Shown piece by piece: positions 22,139 through 33,717 of a stretch of DNA of 64,000 nucleotides (within the stretch, counting starts at the first letter, position 1; the number at the start of each line of letters is the position of its first letter). Under the pieces are notes generated by a model that worked only from the letters and a program-made list of their open reading frames with translations, was not told where the DNA came from and did no database searches. The stretch covers positions 32,077,818-32,141,817 of the forward strand of contig NC_089239.1 in assembly GCF_963924675.1 (NCBI RefSeq). Reading direction: 5' to 3'. Source of the DNA: Phocoena phocoena. Lineage: Eukaryota > Chordata > Mammalia > Artiodactyla > Phocoenidae. The position numbers and the translations under genes were made by a program.

Positions 22139-23830
22139 TATATCCTTCTGTCTGAAGAGCCTATTTTAAAATTTCTTTCAAGACAGGTCTACTGGCAACA
22201 TGTTTCCTCAATTTCTGTTTGAGAAAGTCTATATTTCTTCATTTTTTTTTAACCTCCACCCTCTCCTTTACTTGTGAAGAATGTTTCGCAGGGTACATAA
22301 TTCTAGATCGTGGGGTTTTTTTCTCACTCAAAACTTTAAATATTTCACTCCACTCTCTTCTTGATTGCATGGTTTTCAGGAAAAGTCAGATGTAATCTTA
22401 CTTTTCTCTATAGGTAAGGCATCCTCTCTAATTTCAAGAGTTTTTACTTATCTTTGATTTTCTGCAGATTGAGTGAGATACGCCAGGTGTGTTTTCTTTT
22501 TGGCATTTATCCTGCTTGTTTCTTTCTAGCTTTCCTGGATCTGTGACTTGGTGTTTTCCATTAATTTAGGGAAATCCACAGTCATTCCTTCACCTAATTT
22601 TTCAGTTGCTTTATTTCTTCTTCTGGTATTTCCATCATGCATATGCTAGACCTTTTGTAGTTGTCCCACAATTCTTGGGTATTCTGTTCTGTTTTTTTCA
22701 GGTTTTGCTTTTTGTTTTGGAAGTTTTACAGAGATCTCCTCAAGCTCCAATGTTCTTTCCTCAGTCATATCCAGTCTACTAAGGCATCTTCAAAGGCATA
22801 CTTCGTTTCTGGTATAGTATTTTTGATTTCTAGTATTTTTGTTTTTGAATTCTCAGAATTTCTTCTTTGTACTTAGATTGCTTATCTGTTGCCATATGCT
22901 ATTTACTATATCCATTAGCTCCCTTAGGGTATTAATCATAGTTGATTTAAAGTCCCAGTATGACAATTCCAACAACATTGCCATATCTGAGTCTGATTTT
23001 GATGTTTGCTCTGTCTCTTAAAACCGTATTTTTTTTCCTAATAGTATACCTTGTAATTTTTTTCTTGAGTGCTAGATATGATGTAGTGGGTAAAAGGAGT
23101 TGCTGTAAATATTTTTTTTTAACAATGTAGTGGCAAGTTGTGTGGATAGGGGGTAACTTCTAAAGCCCTATGATTAATGTCAGTCTTTAAGTGAGGCTAT
23201 GCCTGTGGGCTGTGAAATTCACAAGAGTTTTTCAGCAACACTACCCCACCCCTGCTCCGTAGAACAGTATGGTTAGAGTGGACTTCCCCCAGGTCTGTTT
23301 CAGTCTGAAAAATTCCAATAGTTTTCATTCTGGTAAAATAGTTTCTTTTGAAGGCGGGCCTGGTTGCAAAGACAGTGCTTTGGCATATTTCAAAATGGAT
23401 GCTTTTATCCTTCCCCTGCTGGAGGCCAGACAGGATTTTTCTCCAATATTGTGATAACCAGGTTGAGCTCCTGGAGATAAAACTCAGAATAGTGTAGGGA
23501 CTACCCTAAGACTGGATCCCCTGGAGTTTGGAACCTTTAGATTAGTCTACATGAGATTCCAGCAAATTGTTAATTACCGTGTAAATTTTCCAACTGGTTG
23601 TGTTTCCCATGGAGACTTCAGCTCAAGCTGAGTTGTGTTTGTCTGTATTTGCCTGTCTCTCTCTCCAATATGGAGGGTAGTTCCCCCCCCCCACCCCCCG
23701 CCGAAATCTCAATTCTGTAATGGGTCTAAGAATAATTTTAAGTTTTAAAATTTCTTCATCTTTTTCCTTGTCATTAGGAAGGACTTCAGAGCCCCTTACT
23801 TGCCATGTTGGAATCTGGAAGTCCCCTGAC

Positions 23831-26619
23831 TTGTTAGTCTTTTAACAACAGTATCACCACACATATTCAATTGAGGGTTTTCAATGAACTTGTATATTGT
23901 GGTCAAAAAAGATTTGTCAAGCTGAGTATCTCACAGTGATATTAGCAGGATTCTCTCCCCTCCACCACCACCACCACCACAACAGAAAACAGTTTGCTTC
24001 CTATCATAGCTTTGTGATACTCAAAGATACAACAGTAAACCTTGTCATTGAAAATGATGAGTAGGAATATGTTTTTGATATGCAGCAGCATATACGGCCC
24101 TGAAAATATTAGATTTTTATGTAGATGGATTTTAAGCTTAAGCTGACAGTTATCTATATAAAGAAAGTTATATAATCTCCTGGAATTTCCATTTACTCAT
24201 TAGTTTAAAAAGTTATTTTCAATATTGAATGAAATAATAGGAAAATTGATAAATATGTATATACTCAATAAATATTTTCTTCAACTCATAACATTCATTT
24301 TTGAGATATTTATTTGAAGATTACTAGTTTTATAGGTCTCTTCTGTAGAAAAGAATAATATAACATTCTGGGAAGTAGTTACAAGAGTTAAGTCAGGGAG
24401 AGCTGGTAGAAAACTGGCTACTGGATGAGACTTGACTCATAAATGTAAATAGAGTGATAATACTAGACTTTAATTTGATATAAACTTTTGGCTCAGAATA
24501 ACCTGAAGTGTTAACTTCAGATTGGTTGTGGCCAGAGTTGAAGAACCCAGGAAAATGTCAGTAGGAATCACAGTTTAAAAGGGAAGCAAGGGCAGTTGAA
24601 CAGGTGCCCAGAATCTTTTAAAATTGATCAGCCGGATACACAGAAGTCTCCTGAGAATGCAATCTGGTGGGTGGCAGTCCAGATCATTAAACTCTATTTC
24701 ATTTGGAAAGAAAACTAGTGTGAGATTATGCAATGAGTGCAGAAAATTGAGCCTGAATCACCTGTTCCTCTACAGAATATATGTTAATATCTTTTAAAAT
24801 TGTTGCTCATACCTTGACTGACTTCACCTGATTTTCTTGGCAGACAAATTAGGATAAATTCTATGTGAGATAAAATAGTCTGTAGGAATTAGTTGGAGTT
24901 GTTTTTAGGGGTGATGTTTTGAACAACATAATATTTTTAATTGTCATTTACCTGTACACTCAAACATTATAAAATTGTGTTGGATATCATCCTACCAGCA
25001 TTTGAAATGGCCTCTGTAGAAGAACTATTATCTCTGTAAAGTACTGTTTCCTCTAGTAGGAAAACAGTTTTGAAAAGCTTGAAAGTAGGGAATGCGTTCT
25101 TTTTTGGTTTATTTTAGTGGTGTAAGGGTTCACAGAATTTAAGAAGTGAATGCTATAGATTCAATTTAAATCACAAAAATAAAATATTTTCATATGTACA
25201 AATTTCAGAATCAATTTGTGTATATAGCTTTTTCATGCTGACATGCACTATTCATTAAAAAAAACAGTCATTCTTTATTATAGACAAAGCAAATGTTCCA
25301 TATATCACCCTAGAGAGAGACCATTTAGAAATAAACAAGCAATGCCTAAGGAGATGTGTAATTTAGCAAAAGTAGCCACCCAAGCTGAGTTATCTTTTGA
25401 GGAAAGGAAATAGAGATAAATAACCATCCTGAAGGGAGTTGATTTGAAAATAAATTAAACATTTTCCCATGAGAGGCACAGCTTAGAGGGAGAGCAAGTA
25501 TTCCTGAATAGCACCCAGCAGCCATTCAAGACAAAAAGAGCACCTAAATGATGTTTAAACAAATGTGTCTTCTTTTTTAGTAGTTGATTTGTAAGTTTTT
25601 AAAATTACAGTCCATTAAAAATCTCATTGGTCTTTTGTTACTAATTTGGATGCTTTCTTATATTTTGAACATTTCATAATTTATTTCCTTTTGTTTTCCA
25701 GATATTATTGTAAATTGTGTTTTGAATCAATTTTTGTACTTCATTTTTATTAGCATTATTCCTTTTTTAAATGTTAAGGCAAATTTCTTAAGTTTTGTCA
25801 TTTCATTTAAATTCCTTACAATATTCTCCTGATTTAACCTTACTATGACCTTATTTACACATTAAAAAAATAAAACTGAAGATCATATTAAAACTTTATT
25901 TTACATTTTTTACTCTTACTTTGGAGCTTTTCATCTGAAATTCAAATAGACCAACATGTAGTTTCTAACTCACTAAAACACAGTAGTCAAGGTAAACATT
26001 TGGAGGCATCCTTGCTGTCTTTTCTTGTCATCTCAACTTCAAATTTTCTGCAACTGTATCAGAAAGCCAAGCACGTCAGTGGACTCTCACAACAGGGTAA
26101 AGACATTTTTTCTCGGTAGTCAGCACCTCCCTATATCTTCAAGTTATCGTGTCAGTTAGTCTTGCGCGTTCCTATTTGAAGAATTAACTAAATGATCGGT
26201 TCTGCTCATCCAACACCATCTGTGTGAGATTCTTCCTCTTGCATTCTGTGTTCAGTGTACCAGTGGTTTATAGCTTTTTGTTTTGTGCCTCCAATATGGA
26301 AATGAGGGATAGGACAGACACATTTCTCTAAGGAACTGAGGCTCAGCACCTCGGTTCTCAGCCTCTTTTGTGGCTCTGGTCCTATAGCCTGACCTTTCTT
26401 CACAACAGCAGGATTGTAAGAACATTATTCAAACAAAAGCCAGAATTTGGGAAGTCATAGGATAATAACTGGAAAAATCATTAAACTTTCTCTTCCCGGA
26501 TATCTATATTATTGAAGTTCAGGAATGTTGGTTAGATACCTTTCTTTTTCCCCATTTATAATATAGTTAATGTTTACTGGTGCTGAAGCCTTTCCAAACT
26601 CTATGTGCTCTTGAGTAGT
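23831..26619. other. Long repeat-poor stretch
   Basis: About 2.8 kb of AT-rich sequence with no recognised transposon family and no supported gene. A short CCA/CAC repeat lies at about 23,960-23,980. Only short frames occur. It may be old neutral sequence or hold conserved noncoding elements. The sequence alone cannot tell. Confidence 0.4.
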
Positions 26620-26800
26620 TTATTTGATACAACCATGCTCTGAAGTGTGGTTTTAATTCCACAGCTACAGATAAACTGAGTTGAGAGACGTTATGATTTG
26701 CTCAAGGTCACACAGCTTGGTACGGCATGATTTCACCCCAGGCATGTGGACTCCGAAGCCCTGGTTCTCCGAAGCCCTGGTTCTAATCAGTCTTCAATCC
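26620..26800 (+). mobile_element. MIR SINE with a 16-bp internal duplication
   Basis: The MIR core is clear: 'gatttgctcaaggtcacaca', then 'atgtggactccgaagccc'. The unit 'ctccgaagccctggtt' is duplicated in tandem without change at 26,751-26,766 and 26,767-26,782. Confidence 0.75.
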
Positions 26801-26949
26801 CAGCTCATCACCATCAGTCAAAGTCAAGTCAGGTTGATATCTGGCCATGCTGAAGCATCTCTCATGTCAAGACTGGCAAGTGTTCTTTAGGGCCATGTTG
26901 CTGGCATTTTTCTGATTGATGTTAAAAGTAGATAAGTACTAAAAAGAAA

Positions 26950-27432
26950 CAAGCTATTAAGTCATGAAAAGACGTGGAGAAAATACACACTACTAAGTGA
27001 TAAAAAACAATCTGAAAAGGTTATATATTGTATGATTCCAATTCTATGACATTCTGGAAAAGGCAACATTATGGAGACAGTGAAAAGACCAGTGGTTTTG
27101 CCAGAGGCTGGGGGAGGGGAACGCAGAGGCAGAGTATAGAGGATTTTTAGGGCAGTGAAAATACCCTGTATGACACCATCCTGATGGGTACATGTCAAAA
27201 TACATTTGTTCAGAGCCCTAGAACATACAACAGGAGTGAACTGTAAGGTGCGCTATAGACTTTGGGTGGTAAGTCAATGTAGACTCATCATTTGTAATAA
27301 GTGTACCATTCTGAGATGGGATTTCATAGCAGAGGAGGCTGTGCATGTGGTGGATGGGGCCATATGGAAAATCTCTGCACCTTCTGCTCAATTTTGCTTC
27401 TCAATTAAACTTCTCTTTTGAAAATAGTCTTA
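26950..27432 (+). mobile_element. L1MC/L1ME-type 3'UTR fragment
   Basis: Sense L1 3'UTR landmarks occur in order: 'gtcatgaaaagacgtgga', 'gacattctggaaaaggcaac', 'ccagaggctggggga', 'gatgggtacatgtcaaaa', 'gactttgggtggtaagtc' and 'caattttgcttctcaatt'. It is 5'-truncated and ends near 'aaatagtcttaaaag'. Confidence 0.85.
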
Positions 27433-27647
27433 AAAGTTTATAAGCCATACAACCTCATTACACCGCGAAGTCTCTACTGGTGAGAGTGCCCATATGGTCG
27501 GCTGACATTCTGCCTTTACGGTTGCTTTTGATAGAATGGCTTTAATCAGTGCAAGACATTGTCAGTTTCTGTCTCTGAGCAAAGCTATACACGTGCAAAT
27601 CAAATGTCCAGGAAGTCTCTTAATAATTATTCCTTTCTCTTTTCTAT

Positions 27648-27673
27648 TTAGTTAACCGGTAGAGGTTAACTAA
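27648..27673. repeat. Perfect short inverted repeat
   Basis: The arms 'ttagttaacc' (27,648-27,657) and 'ggttaactaa' (27,664-27,673) are exact reverse complements around the 6-base loop 'ggtaga'. No repeat family was recognised here. It could form a small hairpin or be a dyad binding site. Confidence 0.9.
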
Positions 27674-27821
27674 GAGCTAGATGCTAAAGTTCTTTACCTA
27701 CAGCACAGGCTTTTCTGAAATATGTTATTTATGTTATAAATATAAATAATTATATAAATTATATATAAGGTAGCAAGCAAAACCATGAGTTGTTGTTAAT
27801 TATTAACATTTGGCATCATAA

Positions 27822-28200
27822 TGATGTACTTGTCAGGGTTCAGGCAGGAAACCAGATTCACCATAAAAGTACTAATGAGGAGAATGAGAGGATTGTTTAC
27901 AATGGCTTGGGCAGGGATGAAGGGACACACAAGGCCTCAATACAGGCACCCAGGGCTGAGCACCACCGCTGGAAAAATGTTATCACCCCTAGGCCTAAAG
28001 GCCCAAGGAGGTGAAATAGTGTTAGTAGAACTCAGAGCTGGAGCTCAGGTGGCCCAAACACCTCGCTGAGCTGGTGCAGGAGGCCTCCCTGCATCTAGGG
28101 GAGGTAACAAGTGCTATGAGAGAGGGACACGTGTCCGAAGGGAAGATGCATATCCATCTTTCTTTCCTCTAATCTCAAGGCCAGCAGGCAGAAATAGTGA
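27822..28200. repeat. Probable ancient repeat, family uncertain
   Basis: The text 'ttcaggcaggaaaccag' followed by a purine-rich, CpG-poor body resembles the ends of old LTR-type repeats. No internal match is strong enough to name it. Small frames inside it have no motif. Confidence 0.3.
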
Positions 28201-31200
28201 GTTGCACAGAATCGAGGAGTTAGCCTCCTGGGTTACAGAGGATAAAGCAGAGATCAGAGATCAGGGCTGGGGTAGGAGAGTGGGACTTCACCAGAAGAAA
28301 TCCTCAAATGTGGTTCAGAAATTTAAAAATTTCTTTAAAACTTTGCTAAAGGTTCTTCCTATCACTTTATTGATTGCATTTTACCTGTATTTTTGTCTCT
28401 TGAGTTATTTGAACAAAACTAGATTTCATCCTGTTGTAAAATGAAGATGCAACGTTGATTCCCTCTTCTTCCCAGGGTTGCTTTGCAGGTCAGAAAAGTC
28501 AGTTTTTATCAACATATGTAGGATTGCTCTGCCAGTCTTGTATCTGGGGTGAAGCATGGATGGTGGTTATATCATGTGTCCTTGACAGTCTAGATAGTTA
28601 GACCCTCCTAGGAACTTTGTTCAGTGTTGCATGAAATCATAAGCAATGTATTAAATTAATGGAAGGAAAGAGAAAACACTGCGATCCTTACACAGATACA
28701 TAAAATCAGCTTTGCGCAGAAAAGGAGTAGAAACAACGTTAAAATAGGACGAGTAAGGGGAAGACGTCAGTATTACACATAGGAAGGATCACTGTACTGT
28801 AGATTCAGAATAAAAGAAGTAGATTAAGCCATTTCAGTGTCTGAGTTGAAAAAATATTTTGTGTTTACACTGGAAGCGGTAACTGGCAGAGAATTGCAGG
28901 GGAAGGAAGGGGTACCTGTGTATATCAGCTAAGCATGAGTTACTGAAAGGAAGATAGGCGTCTATAATTAGTGTGTACTTTTTGTATCCTGAGTTTCTCA
29001 GTTTGAACATGAGTTCTTACAGTTGATGAGCCAAAAGTAGGAAAAAACATAATCATTACAATAAACTCAACAAATTTATAATTCCACGATCGCCTAATAA
29101 TAACTGGAAGAGGTCCAATGATGGTATAAACCCTTGAATTTGTGAACATGGGCAGTATTAGGCTGGTTACATCATTTAAATGTTATGTACACAGCATCAA
29201 TAGAAGACTAGGAATTGCTTGTAAAGCTGTCCAGAGAAACTAGAGATAATTTCCATAATAATCTATAGAAAATAGATGTATTTATTTGTTGATGCCAATT
29301 ATCTGTAACAGATCCACTGATACACTTTTAAAACCAAGGAAACACAACATGACACACTTTATTTTGGAACTCTTTTATTTGGTTCTCACTGATTTCCTGG
29401 ACTTTGAAGCCTAGGAAAAGAGGGCTGTACTTTATCTGCTTCTCAGGGTAGTTATTATTAGGAAAATAGTTTAACTACAATTCTGGGGTCTCTTTGAACT
29501 TCTGCTTTGTACTTTTATTAAAGAGTACCTGTGCAATCATTATAGGAACTCTTTTCTAATGAGAAGATGTTTCCATTTTTAGACTGTTTATATTCAAGAT
29601 TCAGATAGGTCTTAGGTGATGTCTGCTTATACTTGTCTTGACATAAAACAGAATTTCCTGCCTTCCAAAAGCTGTACATTTTCTTATAAATCTGGGACTT
29701 TTCTCCTCTTTGTAAACAAAGAGATGTAACTGGCCAGAATATCACTCCTGCACTCTCTCATTCTGAGTTACTAAAACGGGTTATTTCTGGGAGGAATACT
29801 CTACTATGCAATTTTATTTCTCAATTCCATATCATTAGTCCTGCTCTACAGAGAGTCGATGGACACACCGTTGGAAGCAAGATCAGGATTCTATGAGAAT
29901 TTTCGACTCACATCTCAGATCCTCATTCCGGCTCTACATGTGTGTTAATTCTTCGCTGGGGCTCAAGTATAACCACCCTGTATGACCACAAAGCTTTTTA
30001 AAAAAAGCTGGAGACCAAGGACTGAGAAAATATTGAAAATACTCATTAATTTTTACAGAAATGGTTTAATTTTTTATTATGTCAGAAATGTAAATTTTGG
30101 AAGCAATTACAATTGTGCAGTGATCTCTTATTCTAAGAATGAAAAGAAAATAGAAGTCATGATTTCTTTAAAAATGAGAATATACTTATTCCCTTCCATA
30201 TGGAAAAAGTTACATCTTTCTCTGTTACTAGTTGCTACATGAGCAGGAAGCTTGAAAGACTTCACATCTATGAGACTCTTATCTATAAGATGAAGGAGTT
30301 TGTAATATCTGATCTTTATGGTCCTATTTAGGTCTAAAATTCTAAGATTCTCTCAAATTATATGTCCATTTCTTTTCAAGAGCCAGGTACCAGTTTATAA
30401 TAATAAACAGATCAAGTAATTTAATGGATATCATGTTTTATAACATTTTCTAGAATTAGGAACTCTAACCATGATGCTGAAAGAATAATTGACATTTCCA
30501 AAATTCTAATCAAAAGCATATATTCAGTAGCCATAGGGTACAAGGATCAACATGTAACCAAGATTTTAACAGTTCATAACTTCTATTTTTATTTTTTCTT
30601 AACACTTATAATCAGTGTTTTCAAATGTGCAAATGTACTCTGGAGTGTTGGTAGTTCAATATTTCAACTCTCTTTTCTAGTGGTGCTACAAAATGCTTAT
30701 AAATTTCATCTAGGTTGTTGATGTCACTTTGGAAAAACCATTACATTCATGTACTCCATGAACAGTGTACATTAGAAAATAGCTTATATACAGTTACTGG
30801 AGGTTATAAGATTAACGGCATGACAATTTCTTATGCTTGTACAAAATACACATGATTCTTGATTCTTTTTCTTTTCATATATTCAAAAAAATTTCCTCAC
30901 ATTTTTCAGTTCTGATTAAGAAAGAATCATTATTTTTTTCAAGTTCCTTTATTCTTGAAAGGTCTTAGGTTCATGTAGGGCTCTCCAAGTCTGTTTTCTC
31001 CTTCAAATATATTTACCTTTAATTTGCCTTCTTTGTCAATTGTACATAAGAGCACAAGTATGACAGTGAACTTAAACTTCATAGAATTTCCTTTCCCAGA
31101 TCCTGATGAAATGAAAAAAAAAGTAAAAGCTAATAAACAACAACAAACCACCAAAATTTCCATAAAATAAAATAAGGAAAGAGATATAATTTAATGAAAT

Positions 31201-31644
31201 TGTGTTCAAAACTTCAAGCCAGGGGATAAAACAAGGTTCTCTTAATGTGAATCTTGCAGGAAAAGCAAAAAGGAATCACAGTTCCTTAACCTGCCTTCTT
31301 TCTCTAGAAGCCATCCTGGTAAAATGATACAGTCCTGGGGAATTTCCATTAGCATCTTCAGGTGTGTAGAGGAACGAAACCAGTGGGCACACTTTCTTTT
31401 CCCTACTCTGACTGAGGAAGAGGAGAAACTGACAGAAAAGGGTACAACATTGTAAATCGAACAGGGCTGATTCCTTCCAACAAATAGACTCCAGACCCAC
31501 ATATTGGGTTGGGGAAATTATCTGAAGCCCAATGGTGTCCTTCTATGGGAAGAAGATACACCGGGAAATTAATGGAAATGGACTCTGCTAAAGGGCATTT
31601 AACAAAAGCCGGGGTATTCTAACAAAGACTGCAGATAGCCTGAA
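28201..31644. other. Long repeat-poor stretch
   Basis: About 3.4 kb of AT-rich sequence in which I recognised neither a transposon family nor a gene. The frames at 29,982-30,242 and 30,939-31,502 are short, lack motifs and overlap frames on the same or other strand. Confidence 0.4.
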
Positions 31645-31868
31645 GTGAAGCTCTTGAACTTCAAGGATAAAGATAAAATTCTTTAGACAGTCACACCAAA
31701 AAAATATCACCTCACAGCAGGAAAAACGAGCCTGGTCTTCAATTTCTCCATAGTAAGAGTCAAAGTCAGAAGACAATGAAACAGTGTTTTAAAAGTACTG
31801 AGGGAATGAAAATACGACCCAAGTATATTATTCACGATAACAGTATTATTCCAGTACAAGCACAAAAG
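31645..31868 (+). mobile_element. Old L1 or HAL1 fragment (sense)
   Basis: The run of 'gaacttcaaggataaagat', 'caggaaaaacgagcctgg', 'agtcagaagacaatgaaac' and 'gaaaatacgacccaagtat' follows the old L1/HAL1 region around ORF1. It is diverged, and no frame is open. Confidence 0.6.
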
Positions 31869-31972
31869 AACTTAGAGAAATAACAACACGAACTCTACAT
31901 TTAAAGAGGAAAAGAAAAGAAACTTAGAGAAATAACAACATGAACTCTACATTTAAAAAGGAGAAGAAAAAT
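31869..31972. repeat. 52-bp tandem duplication
   Basis: Two copies of a 52-base unit starting 'aacttagagaaataacaac' lie at 31,869-31,920 and 31,921-31,972. They differ at only a few bases. They adjoin, and may belong to, the old L1 fragment on the left. Confidence 0.9.
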
Positions 31973-32139
31973 TCCTTGACAAGAACATCTAGACAATTGG
32001 AGATAAACAAAAATAATGAACTCAGGATTTGAAGCTACCATTATTTCTGGTGAGCCTTGAGTTCCTTTATATGTAGAAATAACAGAAATAAAATTTTCAT
32101 GCTCTGCCTATTGGTATTAGCTACCTTAGTTTGCTAAGA

Positions 32140-32290
32140 ACTTCAGTTAATTGTCTCAAAACCTATACTGTAGATACTATTATCGTGTCTTCAGCAGATG
32201 AGGAGAACAGACGTGTAAAGTAATCAAAGTAACTAGTTTAAAGGCACAGGAAGAATTCAGGGAGTAATCTGTTTGAACCCAGAAGAGGTG
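32140..32290 (+). mobile_element. MIR SINE fragment
   Basis: The order 'actattatcgtgtcttcagc', 'agatgaggagaac', 'gtaatcaaagtaac' and 'taatctgtttgaaccc' fits the MIR core in sense orientation. Divergence is high. Confidence 0.6.
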
Positions 32291-33347
32291 GAGGGATGAT
32301 GGACCTCTTCTCTGTTGAAACTGTCCTGTGGCTGTCCACACATCCGTGTGCACCCCAGTTTCAGAAGGACAAAGGCTGTCACAAACCTGGATCAAGGTTA
32401 TCAGGGAAACTATTTTGCCTTTTGAAATGCTGTAGTTTTCTTTGACCTAATTTAGGTCACTTAGAGTCGAGGAGTTACTGGCATATTTACTTTTACTCTG
32501 TCTTCTGACTTGCCATTGTTCTCTTTGTCAGAGGTGTTATCTGTTCCCTATTCTCTCTTGCCATCCTTTGGGCCAATATTGTGTTTACCATATTTATTTG
32601 ATTTTTCTCGATGATTAGCTTGTTAATGATACATTCTCCTGCTAGCAGCTACCTCCTCTTTTTTGTGGTTACCTTCCAGATTACAGCATGCACCCCAGGC
32701 ATTGTTGTTACATTGTTAGAGTGTAACATAACTCAGTGCCTTTATGTCCTTCCAGACAAGGCTGGAACCCAGAACACTTTTAACTGCATTGATCTCCCTC
32801 TGTTTCCAAGACTGAATTCTGACAGACACAAGTATAACAGTTAAACATACAGCAAAGGCACAAATCATAATTATAAAGCTTTACAAAATCTTATAAAACG
32901 AGCCCACCCACAGAAATAGCACTCAGATCAAGAAAGAGAGGATACCTAAGGTAGGAAAAATTCATTTTGTACCCCTACTAATCTTTACTACTTCCAAGAC
33001 AAGGCACTATGATGAATTCTAAGAACGAAATGATTTTGTCCACTTGTACACCTTAAACGTTGATTCATGCCTTATATACACTTTTTGGTCCTAACCGTAC
33101 TGTGAAGTCATCGATATGCTTTTGTTCGTATCTGTAGGGTTTGTCGTTTTTCATTGCCTATAGTAGCGTTCTGCTGTGTAAATACACCACAGTGCTCCTG
33201 TGATACTTGCTGTGCTGTACCTACTGTAGAAGACATAGTGGCTTAAAACAGTCATACATGATATATATGTGTGTATGTGTGTGACATACCAGACAGAACC
33301 CACAGCCATAAGCTTTTCTCTGCCTTGCTCTCTCTGTAAGGCAACTG
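32291..33347. other. Unassigned sequence with a possible old L1 piece
   Basis: No gene was found. At about 32,840-33,220 the order of text ('aaagctttacaaaatctta', 'actcagatcaagaaag') weakly resembles an antisense L1 3'UTR. A short GT-rich run lies at about 33,265-33,285. The rest is unassigned. Confidence 0.35.
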
Positions 33348-33362
33348 TGGAATAATGTCTTT

Positions 33363-33717
33363 TTTTTTTCAACATCTTTATTGGAGTATAATTGTTTTAC
33401 AATGGTGTGTTAGTTCCTGCTGTATAATAAAGTGAATCAGCTGTACGTGTACATATATCCCCATATCCCCTCCCTCTTGCGTCTCCCTCCCACCCTCCCT
33501 ATAGGTGGTCACAAAGCACTGAGCTGATCTCCCTGTGCTATGCGGCTGCTTCCTACTAGCTATCTGTTTTACATTTGGTAGTGTATATATGTCCATGCCA
33601 CTCTCTCACTTTGTCCCAGCTTACCCTTCGCCCTCCCCGTGTGCTCAAGTCCACTCTGTACGTCTGCGTCTTTATTCCTGTGCTGTCTCTAGGTTCGTCA
33701 GGACCACTTTTTCTTTT
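33363..33717 (-). other. 3'UTR and poly-A of the full-length L1
   Basis: On the plus strand a short T-run leads into 'aacatctttattggagtata' and the C-rich block at 33,461-33,502. The same terminus is found in the truncated copies at 5,683 and 21,519 and in the twin-primed copy at 10,009, so these belong to related subfamilies. The tail is only about 8-10 A long. Confidence 0.9.

Larger units (their letters stand above)
16295..23830 (-). mobile_element. Near-full-length ancient L1M (antisense)
   Basis: The order is continuous on the minus strand. The 3'UTR lies at 16,297-16,760 ('ggctcacagcgaaattga'), the ORF2 C-terminus and reverse transcriptase region at about 16,760-19,900, the endonuclease region at about 20,140-20,880, the ORF1 region at about 21,885-22,900, and the 5'UTR at about 22,900-23,830 ('gcgggcctggttgcaaag'). 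All frames are destroyed. About 1 kb is later insertion: two CHR SINEs, three L1 fragments, a Tigger-type MITE and a microsatellite. Without these it is near the usual L1 length. The left and right limits are approximate. Confidence 0.82.

Noticed and set aside
31501..31530. 'attgggttgg' as another mariner MITE end
   Set aside because: Only 10 bases match, with no opposite TIR or TA duplication nearby.
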